Origin: Gamarada debralockiae
Taxonomy: Eukaryota > Ascomycota > Leotiomycetes > Helotiales > Hyphodiscaceae
Length of the DNA: 64,000 nucleotides
NCBI GenBank assembly: GCA_002803225.1
Contig: NXFV01001959.1
Location: forward strand, 210,000 to 273,999
Direction: 5' to 3'
In this document: piece by piece, positions 47,017 through 58,356 of the stretch
Layout: the number at the start of each line of letters is the position of its first letter
Position numbering within the stretch: position 1 is the stretch's first letter
Made by a program: the position numbers and the translations under genes
The notes under the pieces: model-generated
Seen by the model: the letters and a program-made list of their open reading frames with translations, nothing else
What the model was told of the DNA's origin: nothing
Databases searched by the model: none

Positions 47017-49285
47017 ATGCATTCCTATATCATGTATGCCATCCCCAGAAGCTTCACTTTCACTCGCTATCTTCCGTCCATAACTTTTCCAATGGCCTCC
47101 TACAATTCGTATAGCACTGCAAGCTCTGAACTCTCGACTCCTAGATCCTCCTCACCGTCCTCCACGACAAGCAGATCCTCAGCAACTACCGTCAGCAAAC
47201 GCATGTCCCTCTCCAGCAGAAGGATATCAGGTCCATTCAACCCAATGGCTGCAATTGACGTCGAAGCACTCGAAGCACAGATGAAGATGTCTTCCCTCGA
47301 CCATCTGCGAGGTTACTCCCAGGACCATTACGGTGTCGTCAAGCAATATCGGGAAACAGATTATGTGCCAAAATCACAAGCTGGAGGCTATCAAGTTCTG
47401 CGAGAGCCATTGTGGAACAAAGGTACAAATTCTTTACTGATTTGCTTTCGGACTTCCCCAGCCTCGCGGACATCCGCTAACATTTCTCCAAGGCACGTCA
47501 TTCGATCCCGACGAACGCGTCTCCAAGAACCTAACCGGCCTCATACCTCATGTTCTCGAGAGCATGGAGACACAATGCCAACGTGCGCTGCGAATGATCA
47601 ACAGCAGAGGAACTAATGTCGACAAGTACCTGTATCTCTCGTCCTTGAAGGCGAATAATATCGATCTCTTCTATCGTCTCCTCATCGACCATGTTGCACA
47701 GATGATGCCCCTCGTTTACACACCCACAATTGGAGATGTTTGCCTCCAATACTCGACCTTATACACAAGACCGGAAGCTCTGTACATTTCGATCAAGCAG
47801 CGAAAGTCAATTGCTACAATCTTACGAAATTGGCCGTATCCAGACCCCTCGATCTGCGTCGTCACAGATGGATCTCGTATTCTCGGTCTTGGTGATCTCG
47901 GTGTCAATGGTGTTGGCATTTCAGTAGGTATTTCCTTCCGAACTTGCGTGACTCATACTAACACTTGTCTGCAGATTGGCAAGCTGGCTCTATATACCGC
48001 CGCTGCAGGAATCCATCCCGAAAAGACCCTCCCCATTGTCCTCGATTGCGGAACTGCGAATGAGGACAACCTTCGCGATCCTCTTTACCTTGGTCTGCGA
48101 CAAAAGCGTGTGTCTCCAGAGGTTGCATTGGAATTCATGGACGAGTTCATGGCCGCCGTGAAGGAAGTTTACCCTAATATGCTCGTTCAATTCGAAGATT
48201 TCGAGACCGAGAAGGCGTTCCAATACCTGGACAGATACAAGAAGGAGAAGTGCTTCAACGATGATATCCAGGGAACTGGCGCTGTCGTTTTGGCCGGGTA
48301 AGTTCAATGGATCCATGGTTCCGGATTCTCGCTGACGTGTTTCTAGATACATGGGCGCTGTCAACCTCTCAGGAGTACCAATTGAGGATCAAAAGCTCGT
48401 CTTCATGGGTGCTGGTTCCGCCGGAGTTGGTGTCGCCAAACAGGTAATGGAATACTACACTCGTCGCGGCCTCTCGGAAAAGGAAGCTCGGGACAAATTC
48501 TACCTCGTTGACACCAAGGGTCTCGTAACGATGGACCGTGGAGACAGACTCTCACAGCACAAGAAGATCTTCGCCAGAACCGACAATAATGGCCATCAAT
48601 TCAGCACTTTGGAAGCTGTCATCGAGTACGTCAAGCCCACAGCGCTTATCGGACTAACTGCCACATTCGGTGTCTTCACCGAATCTGTCGTACGTGCCCT
48701 GAAAGTCTCCGTTGATGCAGGCGGACTCGGACGACGACCAATTCTCTTCCCCTTGAGTAATCCATTAACCAAGGCGGAATGTACGTTCGAGCAAGCCATC
48801 GCCTGGACAGAAGGAACCGCTATCTTCGCATCTGGATCTCCATTCGCTGCATTCACGACCAAGAGTGGGGACATGATGACAACCTACTACCCTAATCAAG
48901 GAAATAATGTGTAAGTTACCTTATCGCCCAGTGTCTTGTACTCCTCCGCCGCAAAACGCTAACATAAGCTAGCTATGTGTTCCCCGGACTCGGGCTTGGC
49001 GCTATCTTAGCCAAGGCGTCCCGCGTTACCGACGCCATGGTGTACACCTCTGCTTTTGCGCTTTCCGGCTGCCTGAATACGGAAGAAATCCGCATGGGAC
49101 TCATCTACCCTAAGATCGAGCGCGTGAGAGACGCAAGTGTCATCGTTGCACGTGAGGTCATGAAGTGCGCGAGGAGAGATGGTGTCAGCATGTTGCCTGA
49201 GGAGACTTGGGTTGAGTGGGAGGAGTGGGGAGATGTGGCGCTCACTGCTTGGATCAAGAAGCATGTTTATGACCCTAAGTTTTAA
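47017..49285 (+). CDS. NAD-type malic enzyme, likely mitochondrial
   Basis: Five exons (47017-47422, 47493-47923, 47975-48297, 48347-48910, 48973-49285) give 678 aa. The first 60 residues are rich in Ser, Arg and Thr with few acids, like a mitochondrial presequence; an alternative start is MASYNS at 47092. Family marks are MPLVYTPTIGDVCLQYSTLY, VVTDGSRILGLGDLGVNGVG, the divalent-metal segment EDFETEKAFQYLDRYK...FNDDIQGTGAV, the NAD-binding FMGAGSAGVGVAKQ, FPLSNPLTKAECTFEQAIAW and YVFPGLGLGAILAKA. It converts malate to pyruvate and CO2 with reduction of NAD(P). Cofactor type (NAD rather than NADP) is inferred from overall similarity, not proved. The gene is intact. Confidence 0.92.
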
Positions 49286-49742
49286 TCTTGAGGATTGAGG
49301 GGAGATGAGTGATGGGAGATACTTGATATGGGCGTTTGGGCTGTGATTTGATACGATACCATGTCTTAGAGAGATGCAGCGAAGATTACATAATTTGCGC
49401 GAGGAACGATTGAGTCGTTGCCTGGGATCAGCTGGAATACAAAAGCTTTGCTTTTTTTTATACTATAATTTGTCCAGGCCTTTCTACTTCCCGTTCAAGA
49501 AGTGCCATCCTTCAATTCTGAGTCTCGATGGCGACAAGATTCGTTGTAGGCCGCGGGGAGTCGTGTCTAGTGACCCCGCACTCATCCTGCAGAGAGATCT
49601 TTCAACGAAGACTTGAAAACTCAAGAGAATCTAAGGTAGAAAGAGGAAAGAAATAGAGCCCGACCTCTTCAGACCCTCAATCACTGAAAGACAATATGCC
49701 GAGTCGTGATTCTCATAAAGACCCCAACCAAACTCGACAAAA
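49286..49742. other. Intergenic
   Basis: This holds the 3' flank of malic enzyme and the upstream region of the small gene at 49743. No other signal is recognised. Confidence 0.4.
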
Positions 49743-50067
49743 ATGTTAGCTCCAGAGATGAAAGCGATTATTCGTATGCTGCAGAAGATCAAGCGTTATG
49801 TGAAAAAAAAAGCCACTTCACACCTTTTGTATCCCGAGGCAGGTGAGTCACTCTTAAGACCTCAATGCTAACTGGAACTCATGATGTGTAGATACCCCCT
49901 CCGATGTCACCTATCATTCTCCTGAGCCCGAGGAACGCTCAACGGCCTCGACTATGAATGCCACACCCAGGAACCCAAGGGAACACTCCAAAAGCAGTTA
50001 TTTACAACCAGAGCAACATCAGATTGAACTTCGGGAGGGTCAGCTGACGCCGTTACTGGAACTATAA
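49743..50067 (+). CDS. Small two-exon hypothetical protein, 91 aa
   Basis: Exon 1 (49743-49842) and exon 2 (49892-50067) are joined by a 49-bp intron with GTGAGT donor, CTAAC branch site and TAG acceptor, in phase 1. The protein starts MLAPEMKAIIRMLQKIKRYV with a run of lysines, then a polar Pro/Ser/Glu/Thr-rich part, ending QIELREGQLTPLLEL. There is no signal peptide or membrane helix. No family is recognised. A consistent intron makes chance unlikely. It ends only 48 bp before the next gene on the same strand. Confidence 0.5.
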
Positions 50068-50115
50068 CTGATACTTCCTACGCAATAAGAGGACAACTAC
50101 CATGGTCATCTCGTG

Positions 50116-50642
50116 ATGGGCGAAGCTGCTTTTGTGCCACTATTCTATTACTATTACTTTGTGTTAGTCCACTCAAATTCTTGCTGGATTCCTCAGCTGA
50201 TCTTATAGACTCTCGTTCTTCAACGCCCTGATGTCTGCTGTCGTCGTATTCATCATCTTCATCCATCCAATTCAATCGCGCGCAACCCGCCTCTATTTGG
50301 AAATCGTAAAGTCGTCATGTGCTACAACTATTTGGCTTTGGTTGTTATTCCATACTATCTTTGGGCCCTGGGCCTCACGACGGTATCCTTGCAACCCTCC
50401 CAATCCTCCCAATCCTCCTCGTCCCAGAGGACCGAGAATCATAATGTCAGCACTGGGTGTCATTGTGCTCTTGTAAGTTTACTTCCGCCGCGTAACACTA
50501 TTATCTACAATTACTGCTCGGATTCAGCCTCTTGTTTTACCGACTCTGGTTTATGCAATCCTGGACAAGAGTTACAAGGAACATCCCGAGAATCCTGAAG
50601 CCGGTGAAGCTGGAACAACTGATGATCAGACTCCTTTGCTGA
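50116..50642 (+). CDS. Small three-exon membrane protein (about 141 aa)
   Basis: Exons 50116-50162, 50209-50472 and 50528-50642 splice in phase through GTTAGT/TAG and GTAAGT/CAG introns. The reading is MGEAAFVPLFYYYYFV, then LSFFNALMSAVVVFIIFIHP (helix), TTIWLWLLFHTIFGPW (helix), a Pro-rich loop (CNPPNPPNPPRPRGPR), IIMSALGVIVLFLLFYRLWF (helix), then a basic tail. Exon 3 is also open in another frame (PLVLPTLVYAILDKSYKEHP ... TTDDQTPLLRE, stop TAA at 50648), which would need exon 2 in its other frame; the tail there resembles the neighbour's LTPLLEL end. The function is unknown. Confidence 0.45.
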
Positions 50643-51092
50643 GGGAGTAAGCTGAGAGCCTCCGAGTCGGGATCGACGCACGTTTATTACGGTTGTTTTC
50701 CAGGCCATGCAATTAATTTGCTTGTAGAACTTGTACATATTGTTCATTTATGGTTGAAGAGTTGCTCGTATTATCTGTATTGGTCAAACATGATCACAAA
50801 CACCGAACCATAGTCACTACAGGATACGTCCTACGTGCATTCCTTCCCGCAACTATCTACTCTAGTCGTGCCATAACGTCCATTTCATCCAGCCCAGATC
50901 TAGTAATCTGTGGCGACGTCCGAACTCATCGGATGACGTGCCTGGCTCCGTGCACCACCCTTCTACAAAGCACCTCCATCCTTACTCCGACCCTACTACC
51001 CCAAAATACATTCTTTCTCACGAACCTCAGCAAGACTTTTCGCCTCGTGAACTTATCAGCTTCTCCTTTCATCAACCGTCGCGTCCCTCCTC
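50643..51092. other. Intergenic
   Basis: Only short open frames, none recognised. The gap lies between the small membrane protein gene and a possible minus-strand exon pair. Confidence 0.4.
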
Positions 51093-51420
51093 TCATCCTT
51101 CGCCTCCCCTCTGAAGCCGAAAATTCCTAGCCTCGTTCTTCCAAGCATCCACCTCCATCTTGATAAGCCTCATCCCCGATCTTCTCAAATCCACGATCTC
51201 CTTACCCATCATCTCTATCTTCTCCTTTGGTATCTCCACTCTCACGTGCGTATGATTTGTTGGTAGTCTCAGACTGTTAAGGTTGTGCCTTGGATTGATA
51301 AAGCCCCCAACTGATACTGTATATATTAGTGCGGGACTTGGGTTTTGGTGATATGTCTTACTTTCGTATGGCCTTCTTGGCCATTTCTCCTCTGCGTCGC
51401 TGCTCGAGATTGCGGGAAGC
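51093..51420 (-). CDS. Possible 3' end of an unrecognised gene (two exons)
   Basis: Exon 51420-51362 and exon 51310-51093 join in phase over an intron with GTAAGA donor and CAG acceptor. The reading contains SSSDAEEKWPRRPYEIGGFI, NPRHNLNSLRLPTNHTHVRV, EIPKEKIEMMGKEIVDLRR and MEVDAWKNEARNFRLQRGGE, with TGA at 51093-51095. It is charged, probably helical, and reads like real coding sequence. An acceptor-like TTTGCAG precedes 51420, so at least one more exon would lie upstream, which I could not place. No family is recognised. Confidence 0.35.
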
Positions 51421-52550
51421 CTGCAAAGGCAGATGGCGAAATGTACCTAGCGAAAAAGCTAGTCATGAGCCACCTGCAGTTTTTGGAACCGTTCAACGGT
51501 TTAAAACTTCGTAGTTCTGGGCTCACAGAGTGCTGTACTTGAAGTTGCTCATCCCAAGTGTCAAATTTTGAAGCACCATTATAAACAACTCTAAGTTTTG
51601 TTTCATCATCACTTGTCTGGAATACACTTCGCAACCCTCATTCCTGTGCTCCCGACAATAGCATTCCTGTCGAAGTTTCATATCGCTACAGAATCTTCAC
51701 GAGATACCCGCCAGACTAAGCCTTGAACGTTTGCTTATTGCGAGACAGATGCTTCGTCAAAGGGAAGGTCAAGATATAGCTTCGACGGAATTTGACGGAT
51801 AACACATTCGGTCGCAATCGTGACCTCATCAATAACATTCTACAAATGCGCATCTACAAGGCGTTGTACCGTAACGGTCGAACGAGTTGTGGATACTGCA
51901 CAGAAGAATGTAGTTCAGAAAGATCTCACTAAAGATGGGAAACAAGTCGTGTATTGATGCGCGCAGAAACTTAAATTAGCTAGAGATGAGATCGCAGAAG
52001 TTGGAGAGGGGGTGGGAGGAGATGGAATAAAGTGCGTGAAATTTGGAGAGGGCGTGAGAGGATCAGGACATGAGAAAGCGGCAGGCGAGTGAAATGTAGA
52101 AAGAGGTAGGTAGGGAGGATCGTTCGAAGAAGGCTTGATTATGATTGTGGCCAGACTTTGGGCCAGAGGCAGAAAGGGGCCCGATACGATTACTATATTG
52201 CATGTCTTCAAGAGAATAGAGAAGCAGAGATCAGTATAGTATTTAACGAAATACTTCTCTCGTCTATTCCGTTTCACTCGGCGATGGAGCCGGCCACAGT
52301 TGTCGAAGCAAAGTATGTAGCAGAAATGGCACCTCTTGCGCCGCAGTTGCCCCACTGGCTTTCAAATCTCCTGCAATTCTAATCTTCTATCATTGTCTCA
52401 GCAAGTATGAAGTATGATATTGTCACTTATGATCCGACCTTTATTATTTCTACGCGTTCTCGGCGATGGAGCTTTGCCACCCGAGAATCGTCCACATGAT
52501 GCTTAGATTGCAGAATGACACTAGGCTTCTGCTCTTCTTCATCCAAAAGC
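51421..52550. other. Intergenic
   Basis: A minus-strand open frame of 146 codons (51915-52355) has low-complexity Pro/Ser content and looks like chance. No other gene is seen. This may include upstream exons of the candidate ending at 51093. Confidence 0.35.
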
Positions 52551-53928
52551 TCACGGTGCTGCCTCAGCGGAGGGGCCTTTTGGAGGGGTATACGGTGGTG
52601 GTATAGACTCGACTCCTTGTACTGGTGTTGGGGCCTCTGAATCCGCTTCAGCCTTCTCAGTCGGAAGAGGGTTTCTATAATGTTCTGTCTTCAAGTCAGG
52701 ATACGGTCAATGTTGATTGGAACGAAACACTTACGTATTATTTCCTTTACTACAGTCCAGGCGAACGAATCCTATAGCAGAATGGCAGTATTTTGACCAT
52801 ATCCCCAGCCACCAACCTGTGCCAGATCTCCCCCAATCATTTTCGACACGTCACGGTATTCCTTGAGCACCGTCGCATCCATAACAATAACAGAAACGTA
52901 GAAGGAAAGAATGTTTGTGGCGATCATCTTGACACCATGCTTCGTCACAAATTCCGGGGATGAAGGTCTTGATCCACGCATACAACTTGACGAAGGGGAC
53001 GGCAAGCAGGCAACCAAGGATACTAAGGCCGACACCGATGGCGAGACCCCCTCCTAACCATTTCAGTGCCGAGGCCCGCCTACAGAAGGTGATAGATAGT
53101 TGCTAATACCAGACAGGTAGTCTTGATTCTGGCACTCTTTTGCCAGTGACTTGTATACTGACAATGTGCTGTCTAGAGGGTTGCTGATGGAGCTTGTGAC
53201 CAGTAGAGCAATACCGACAGCAATGTAGTATAGGCTCCATGCCAATCCGGCTTTGCTTGTACTGTTTAAACCCATCAAGCTGTCGCCGTATTGTCCCCAT
53301 AGCATACCGATAATCTCCATGAGCTGCATGGTTAACAACCTGGACATAAATGTGACCTCTAGGATCGATGGGTTCTGGTGATGGAGAACGATTGTCGAGA
53401 CCATAATTGGGATGGTGAAGAAGGCATTGATTTCGAAGACGGAGACTTGAATCTTCCTCAACAATGGAATGGTCCCAATGAGCGTTTGTTGCGAAGTGAG
53501 AGTGATAAACCAAATCAAGGCTGGGAATAAAACACCAAAAATGCACGCCAAAGCCGCTTAGATGAAGCTCGATATAAGAATCTAGATGTTCATTAACAAA
53601 ACGTTTTGGAACCAGGTGAGATTGATACGCACCCCTTCTCCTGCGATATCCTAGTGTCGTGTTAGCGGAGTAGCAGGGACCGAAATGACCAACTGAATTC
53701 ATACCGGGTTGCCAGACCTAAAGACAACATTGCAAACATTGGGCATTGTGTTACAACGTCCGTAACATTCAGCTTGCTTGCTTGGATGTCTCCCACAGCG
53801 TCTTCAGCGCTTGACCAGTCGCAGGAGATAGCCGGGCTCGAAAATGTATCAACGCCGATGCTACTTACGGGGATAGCAAGTGCGGAATTCGCTGCAGCCA
53901 TAAGAAACATCAGAGATTTGGAGTCCAT
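52551..53928 (-). pseudogene. Broken fungal multi-pass membrane protein with N-terminal secreted Cys domain
   Basis: An ATG at 53928 gives a signal peptide (MDSKSLMFLMAAANSALAIP) and a Cys domain, AISCDWSSAEDAVGDIQA. The motif C-P-N-V-C-N-V-V-F...SGNPDIAG, common in a family of ascomycete membrane proteins of unknown role, follows after a one-base loss near 53740. After an intron the line ISSFI meets TAA at about 53563 where Q fits, then AALACIFGVLFPALIWF and several helices follow (53551-53063). Helix GLAIGVGLSILGCLLAVPF and the tract FVTKHGVKMIATNILSFYVS are in different frames because of one extra base near 52965. The tail VESIPPPYTPPKGPSAEAAP ends with TGA at 52551. Three lesions make it a pseudogene. 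Confidence 0.65.
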
Positions 53929-55283
53929 TTCGTATAAATCTAAGATGCGCGATGGCTTCAAGTTGCGATAGCGTAGTGCGGCTTTTATATCCCGCGAATA
54001 GCCACGGACCACATGTAAAGCTGAACTTGAAGTCGCCGTCGCAGAGCCAGACAGCAGTGAGGCTCGACTGATCGAAAGAGATTTGCCCAGCCAGTGATGT
54101 CACCGAGCCGTTGTCGCTGCGCTGATATCGATTCGAGGCGGAAGGAAGTAGATTTGGTTTTGTCTGTTGGAAAGAAGGGCCGGGGTTGTCGCTGCCTCGA
54201 AAAAATCGCGCTAGATATACGGCTGAGGTGCATTGATTGGCTAAATTTTCAGCGTCATACGCCAGGTGTATTCGGTGGCACATTAGAGTTTAAGCCTGTA
54301 CTGTACTATCCACTCCTAAATAAACCGTACAGAACTTAAATACCATCTACGGAATCATTTTGCCCAACTTTACCCACTCTCTTTGTCAGCACGCTTTGAA
54401 TCTTCCATAGAGATGCATTCACGCACAGGGGGATTCTGGAGCGGGCAGCGTGGTTCAATTGCGCCAGTCAATTCCATCATTCCATGGTGTGACTTGAGGT
54501 CTTGACGCGTCCCTTCAAAACATTGTATGAGGCCGCAGAGAGATTGTGAGGCGCAATGAGCTATCAAAAGCGTTGTCTTCCAATCGTACCACGTTACTTG
54601 GAACTCTCTGTCTGCTATCGCGTAGTACTAAGGGCAAAAGATGTTCCAGTATGAGCTCGAGCTGGAGGGGCGTGATGTCTGTCTCTTCGTTTCTGCTTTG
54701 CCGGCTTATGTTTATACCAATTAATGACTCGCAATCTTGTTGGCCACACATCGGTAGAGACTGCAAAAAGTTCAGTCAACGAATCTGATGTAAGATGTGC
54801 CATGTTTTCATCGCTACCAGCCCTATGGACCCGCTTTCAATTGGAGAGTTCTTTAACGTTCCAGGATCGCACGACATCTGCCACATTGTTCCCTTTCTTC
54901 AGAAGTATGCGCGGAAGAATGTTCTCTGCCCCGTCGAAGCCATCGCCGCAATCCTGCAGAAGCCAAATAACCTTGTCGACATGCACTTCCTGCATAATAT
55001 GGTTCTGTACTTCGTCTGACCCTGCAATTGATCGATGATTTGCCGCAGAGTTGCGGTCGCAGTGCAATTACCCGGAGCGATATCCATCAACAGATCCTGG
55101 TCCCTGCGGGGAAAAACATACTACCCCAGTCGGATAATTAAAAACGCTTGATCAAGGATTTACAAGCGGCCATCAAGCCTGTCACCATTACATCAGCCCG
55201 TACAATATATTCGTTGTGGCGCCAGTCTCTGTGCTCTGGCATCTCTTCCTCTCATTTCTTCCAACACGACAACCTTCGACATC
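53929..55283. other. Intergenic with unrecognised relics
   Basis: Upstream of the broken membrane gene and of the MFS gene. On the minus strand, 54515-55067 reads like protein in pieces (DEVQNHIMQEVHVDKVIWLL, TDITPLQLELILEHLLPLVL) with changes of frame, suggesting one decayed gene I cannot name. No intact gene. Confidence 0.35.
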
Positions 55284-57004
55284 ATGTCGTCCCAAACCAA
55301 CTCCTCCAACGAGTATGTCAGGCCGAAGGATGATGCGGTCGTCAGGGAAAAGGATGTTTCAAATACTCTTGAGAGCTCTGGATATTTCGAAGTCAATACC
55401 GCTGCGGAGAAGAAACTTCTGTGGAAGCTCGACCTCCACGTTCTCCCGATTCTTTGGATCCTCTATATGTTTGCTTTCCTCGACAGAGTCAACATAGGCA
55501 ATGCAAAAATTCAGGGACTTACAAAGGACCTGCATATGTCCGGAACTCAGTATAATGTGGCATCTATGATTCTTTTCGTTCCGTACATTCTCCTCGAAGT
55601 TCCTAGCAACATCGTCCTGAAGAAGGTTTCCCCGAGCATGTGGTTGAGTGGATTGATGTTCTTCTGGGGCGTCACCACTATGTGCCAGGGTTTCGTGAAG
55701 ACTTATTCCGAACTCCTAGTTTGCCGTGTCTTCCTCGGTGTTTTTGAAGCTGGAGTTTTTCCAGGTAACCATCTATTTTGCATATTGGACATAGAGACAC
55801 GCTGATCTGAATCTAGGCTGTGCCTACCTCATTGGAATGTATTACAAACGTTTTGAATTGCAGAAGAGACTGGTCTTCTTTTTCTCATCTTCATTGGTAG
55901 CAGGAGCTTTCGGTGGAGTAAGTGCTTTCTCGGTCTCAATACAGCCGTCCGCTGATACTTTCTGCAGTTGCTCGCCTTTGCCCTCGTTAAGATGAACAAA
56001 CTCGGTGGTTATGCAGGCTGGAGATGGTACGCAAATCCTTAGTCCTCCACATTCCATACCAACTAACACTCTGTAGGATCTTCATCATCGAAGGCCTTGC
56101 CACTGTTGCTGTTGCAATTGTTGGATTCTTCCTCATTGCAGATTGGCCAGAGGATGCCAAGTTCCTGAACAAAGAAGAAAAGGAGCTCCTTGCATATCGT
56201 CTGGCAAAAGATGGGAATTCTGGGGTGGCACGCATGGATCGCCTTGACAATGATGCTCTGAAACGTATCTTCCGAGACTGGAAGATCTGGTGCGGGCAAG
56301 TTTTTCACTGCCAATTTTCGACCCGTGACTGACATTACCAAAGAACAATCATCTACATTTGTGTTACGACAACGGGCTACTCTACGAATTTCTTCATCCC
56401 GACCATTCTCAACGAATTCGGATACACCCCGTCAAGTTCCCAACTCCACACCATCCCAGTATATGCCGTAGGCACGGTTTTGACACTTTTCTGCGCTTGG
56501 TGGTCAGATCGGATTCAGCACCGTTACGCTTTCACTATTGGCGGCATTGCACTAGCAACCATTGGCTACATCATCCTCCTCTGTCAAGGCCCTCTCAAGG
56601 AAAAGCACCGCATGCCCATCGGTATTCGCTACATGTCAATCTTCTTCATCACCAGCGGAAATTACATAACTCAGCCACTTGCCGTTGTCTGGCTCGCGAA
56701 CAACATGGGTGGTCATTACAAACGATCTTTTGGTGCAGCTCTTCAGATCGGCATTGGAAATGTTGGTGGCATCATTGGCTCCAATATCTATCTTGCAAAT
56801 GAAGCGCCGTATTATAAGACCGGTTACGGAACTGGAATGGGCCTCTTGCTACTTGGCGGTGTCTTCTGCACCATCTTTTACTTCGGTATGATGCAGGAGA
56901 ATAAGAAGAGAGATCGTGGAGAGAGAAATCACCGATTGCTGCTTCCCAAGGAGCGGGTGGAAAACTTGGGCGATGATCATCCTGAGTTCCGATTCAACGG
57001 ATGA
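55284..57004 (+). CDS. MFS transporter, Dal5/TNA1-like (anion:cation symporter family)
   Basis: Five exons (55284-55764, 55817-55917, 55968-56026, 56077-56295, 56344-57004) give 506 aa with all phases matching; the fourth intron has a GC donor (GCAAGT). About 12 helices are present. Family marks are LLWKLDLHVLPILWILYMFA, FLDRVNIGNAKIQGL, YILLEVPSNIVLKKV, CRVFLGVFEAGVFPG, GYAGWRWIFIIEGLATVAVA, DWPEDAKFLNKEE and the short polar tail HPEFRFNG. Relatives import allantoate, nicotinate, pantothenate or similar small anions with protons at the plasma membrane. The substrate is unknown. It is intact, unlike the relic at 21421, so these are two members of one family. Confidence 0.92.
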
Positions 57005-58356
57005 GCTCACATGTGCAAATCGTACAGATTGCCTTCAAGCTCTTGACTGTTGAGATTGCGCTAGATTTCATTTTCTTTCAGACCCTCGTCGATATCTAAA
57101 ATCCGGTTGGATTTTTCTCGGAGTGCGACATTGGCTGTTGAAGTATTTCTGTAGTAGAACTCAGACTATCACTCAGTCGCCCCCTGCAATTTTTTCTAAG
57201 TTTTCGTCTCAGAGTTCAGCATGTTATCAAAAATCACACCTGCCTTTGGAGTCTTTAACCCTGGGCTTGCAACTTGCAAGAAGGACCGACATGCCGAAGG
57301 TAAGTTCATTAGTCCAGGGCAAATTGGAAGAACCATGCATAGAGCACTTTGTGCAACTGTAGAAATACTTGGCTGAATAGAAATACCGACGGTTCGTCGA
57401 ACATGCCACACAAGCACCGGCTTAAATTTCGGGAAATTTTGTACATAGGACCGAGATACATAAGAGGCTGAATGGAAGTTTCGCAGTTGCCTTTTTTGAT
57501 TTGGGAACATGGCCTTGCAAGAGCTTAGAAGGATCCTGGTTCCTTCACGTTCACTTTATGTAAAAATACGTCGGCCGTTCCTTGAATTCTTGAGGCCGAA
57601 AAATCATACGTTCCTTGCTCGGTACTCGTTCACAAGCTGCATTTGATCCCAGCGACAAATATGCACGAGAGCGGATTTGGATCTTCAAGCCCCTTGTAAC
57701 CTCCGTACCTCAACGGACGAAATGCCGGGGAATAACAGCATCGCTTCCGTCCAGTAGCCTGACCACACGCTGTCAATGCTATATAAAATTCATGGTCTGG
57801 GTATTTCCCGTGCCGTCTTTTTGAAAATCCTCCAATTGCAGTAAGGTTTGCCAATCGTACGTGAAGTGGGTATTGCCCTCCGCCAGTTTTCATTTAGAAA
57901 GGACATAGGGTAGAGTGCCAAAGACTCGCTAATGGCCACGGCTAAAAACAGACTTCACTCCTCGCTATCTCTTGCAATATGAAGAGCTGCGCTGCTGTAG
58001 ACAAGTGATGCCATGATTGAAGGCTGAGTGGCTGAGTTGCGCGGCTTCAAGCCAAGTCCAAGCTCCAGGGACATGGACCAGGACATGGCAGATAATGTGC
58101 AGATTGATCATGCTAGGGAAACACAATGGGCAGGAGGTTTCGGGCCAGAATAAGGGATTGTTGAGGTGGCTTTCAGGCCCTTGCCCAAGAACGGGTTCCT
58201 TCGATCTTATCTGCCCGGATCGCCTCGAAGAACGGGCCGTTTTGCAGATCTCTTATTCCGTAACTTGCGTCTGCGGTATTTGTCAATCATCGCGGTGCCG
58301 CCATCGAAGTACCTCAACGTCTTCTACAGTATTTGAAAGGTCTAAATGTGTTCACG
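57005..58356. other. Intergenic, nothing recognised
   Basis: This holds the 3' flank of the MFS gene and the upstream region of the PTH11-like gene. Several short open frames read like chance. Confidence 0.4.

Noticed and set aside
51915..52355. 146-codon minus-strand frame
   Set aside because: Low-complexity Pro/Ser tail and no conserved features.
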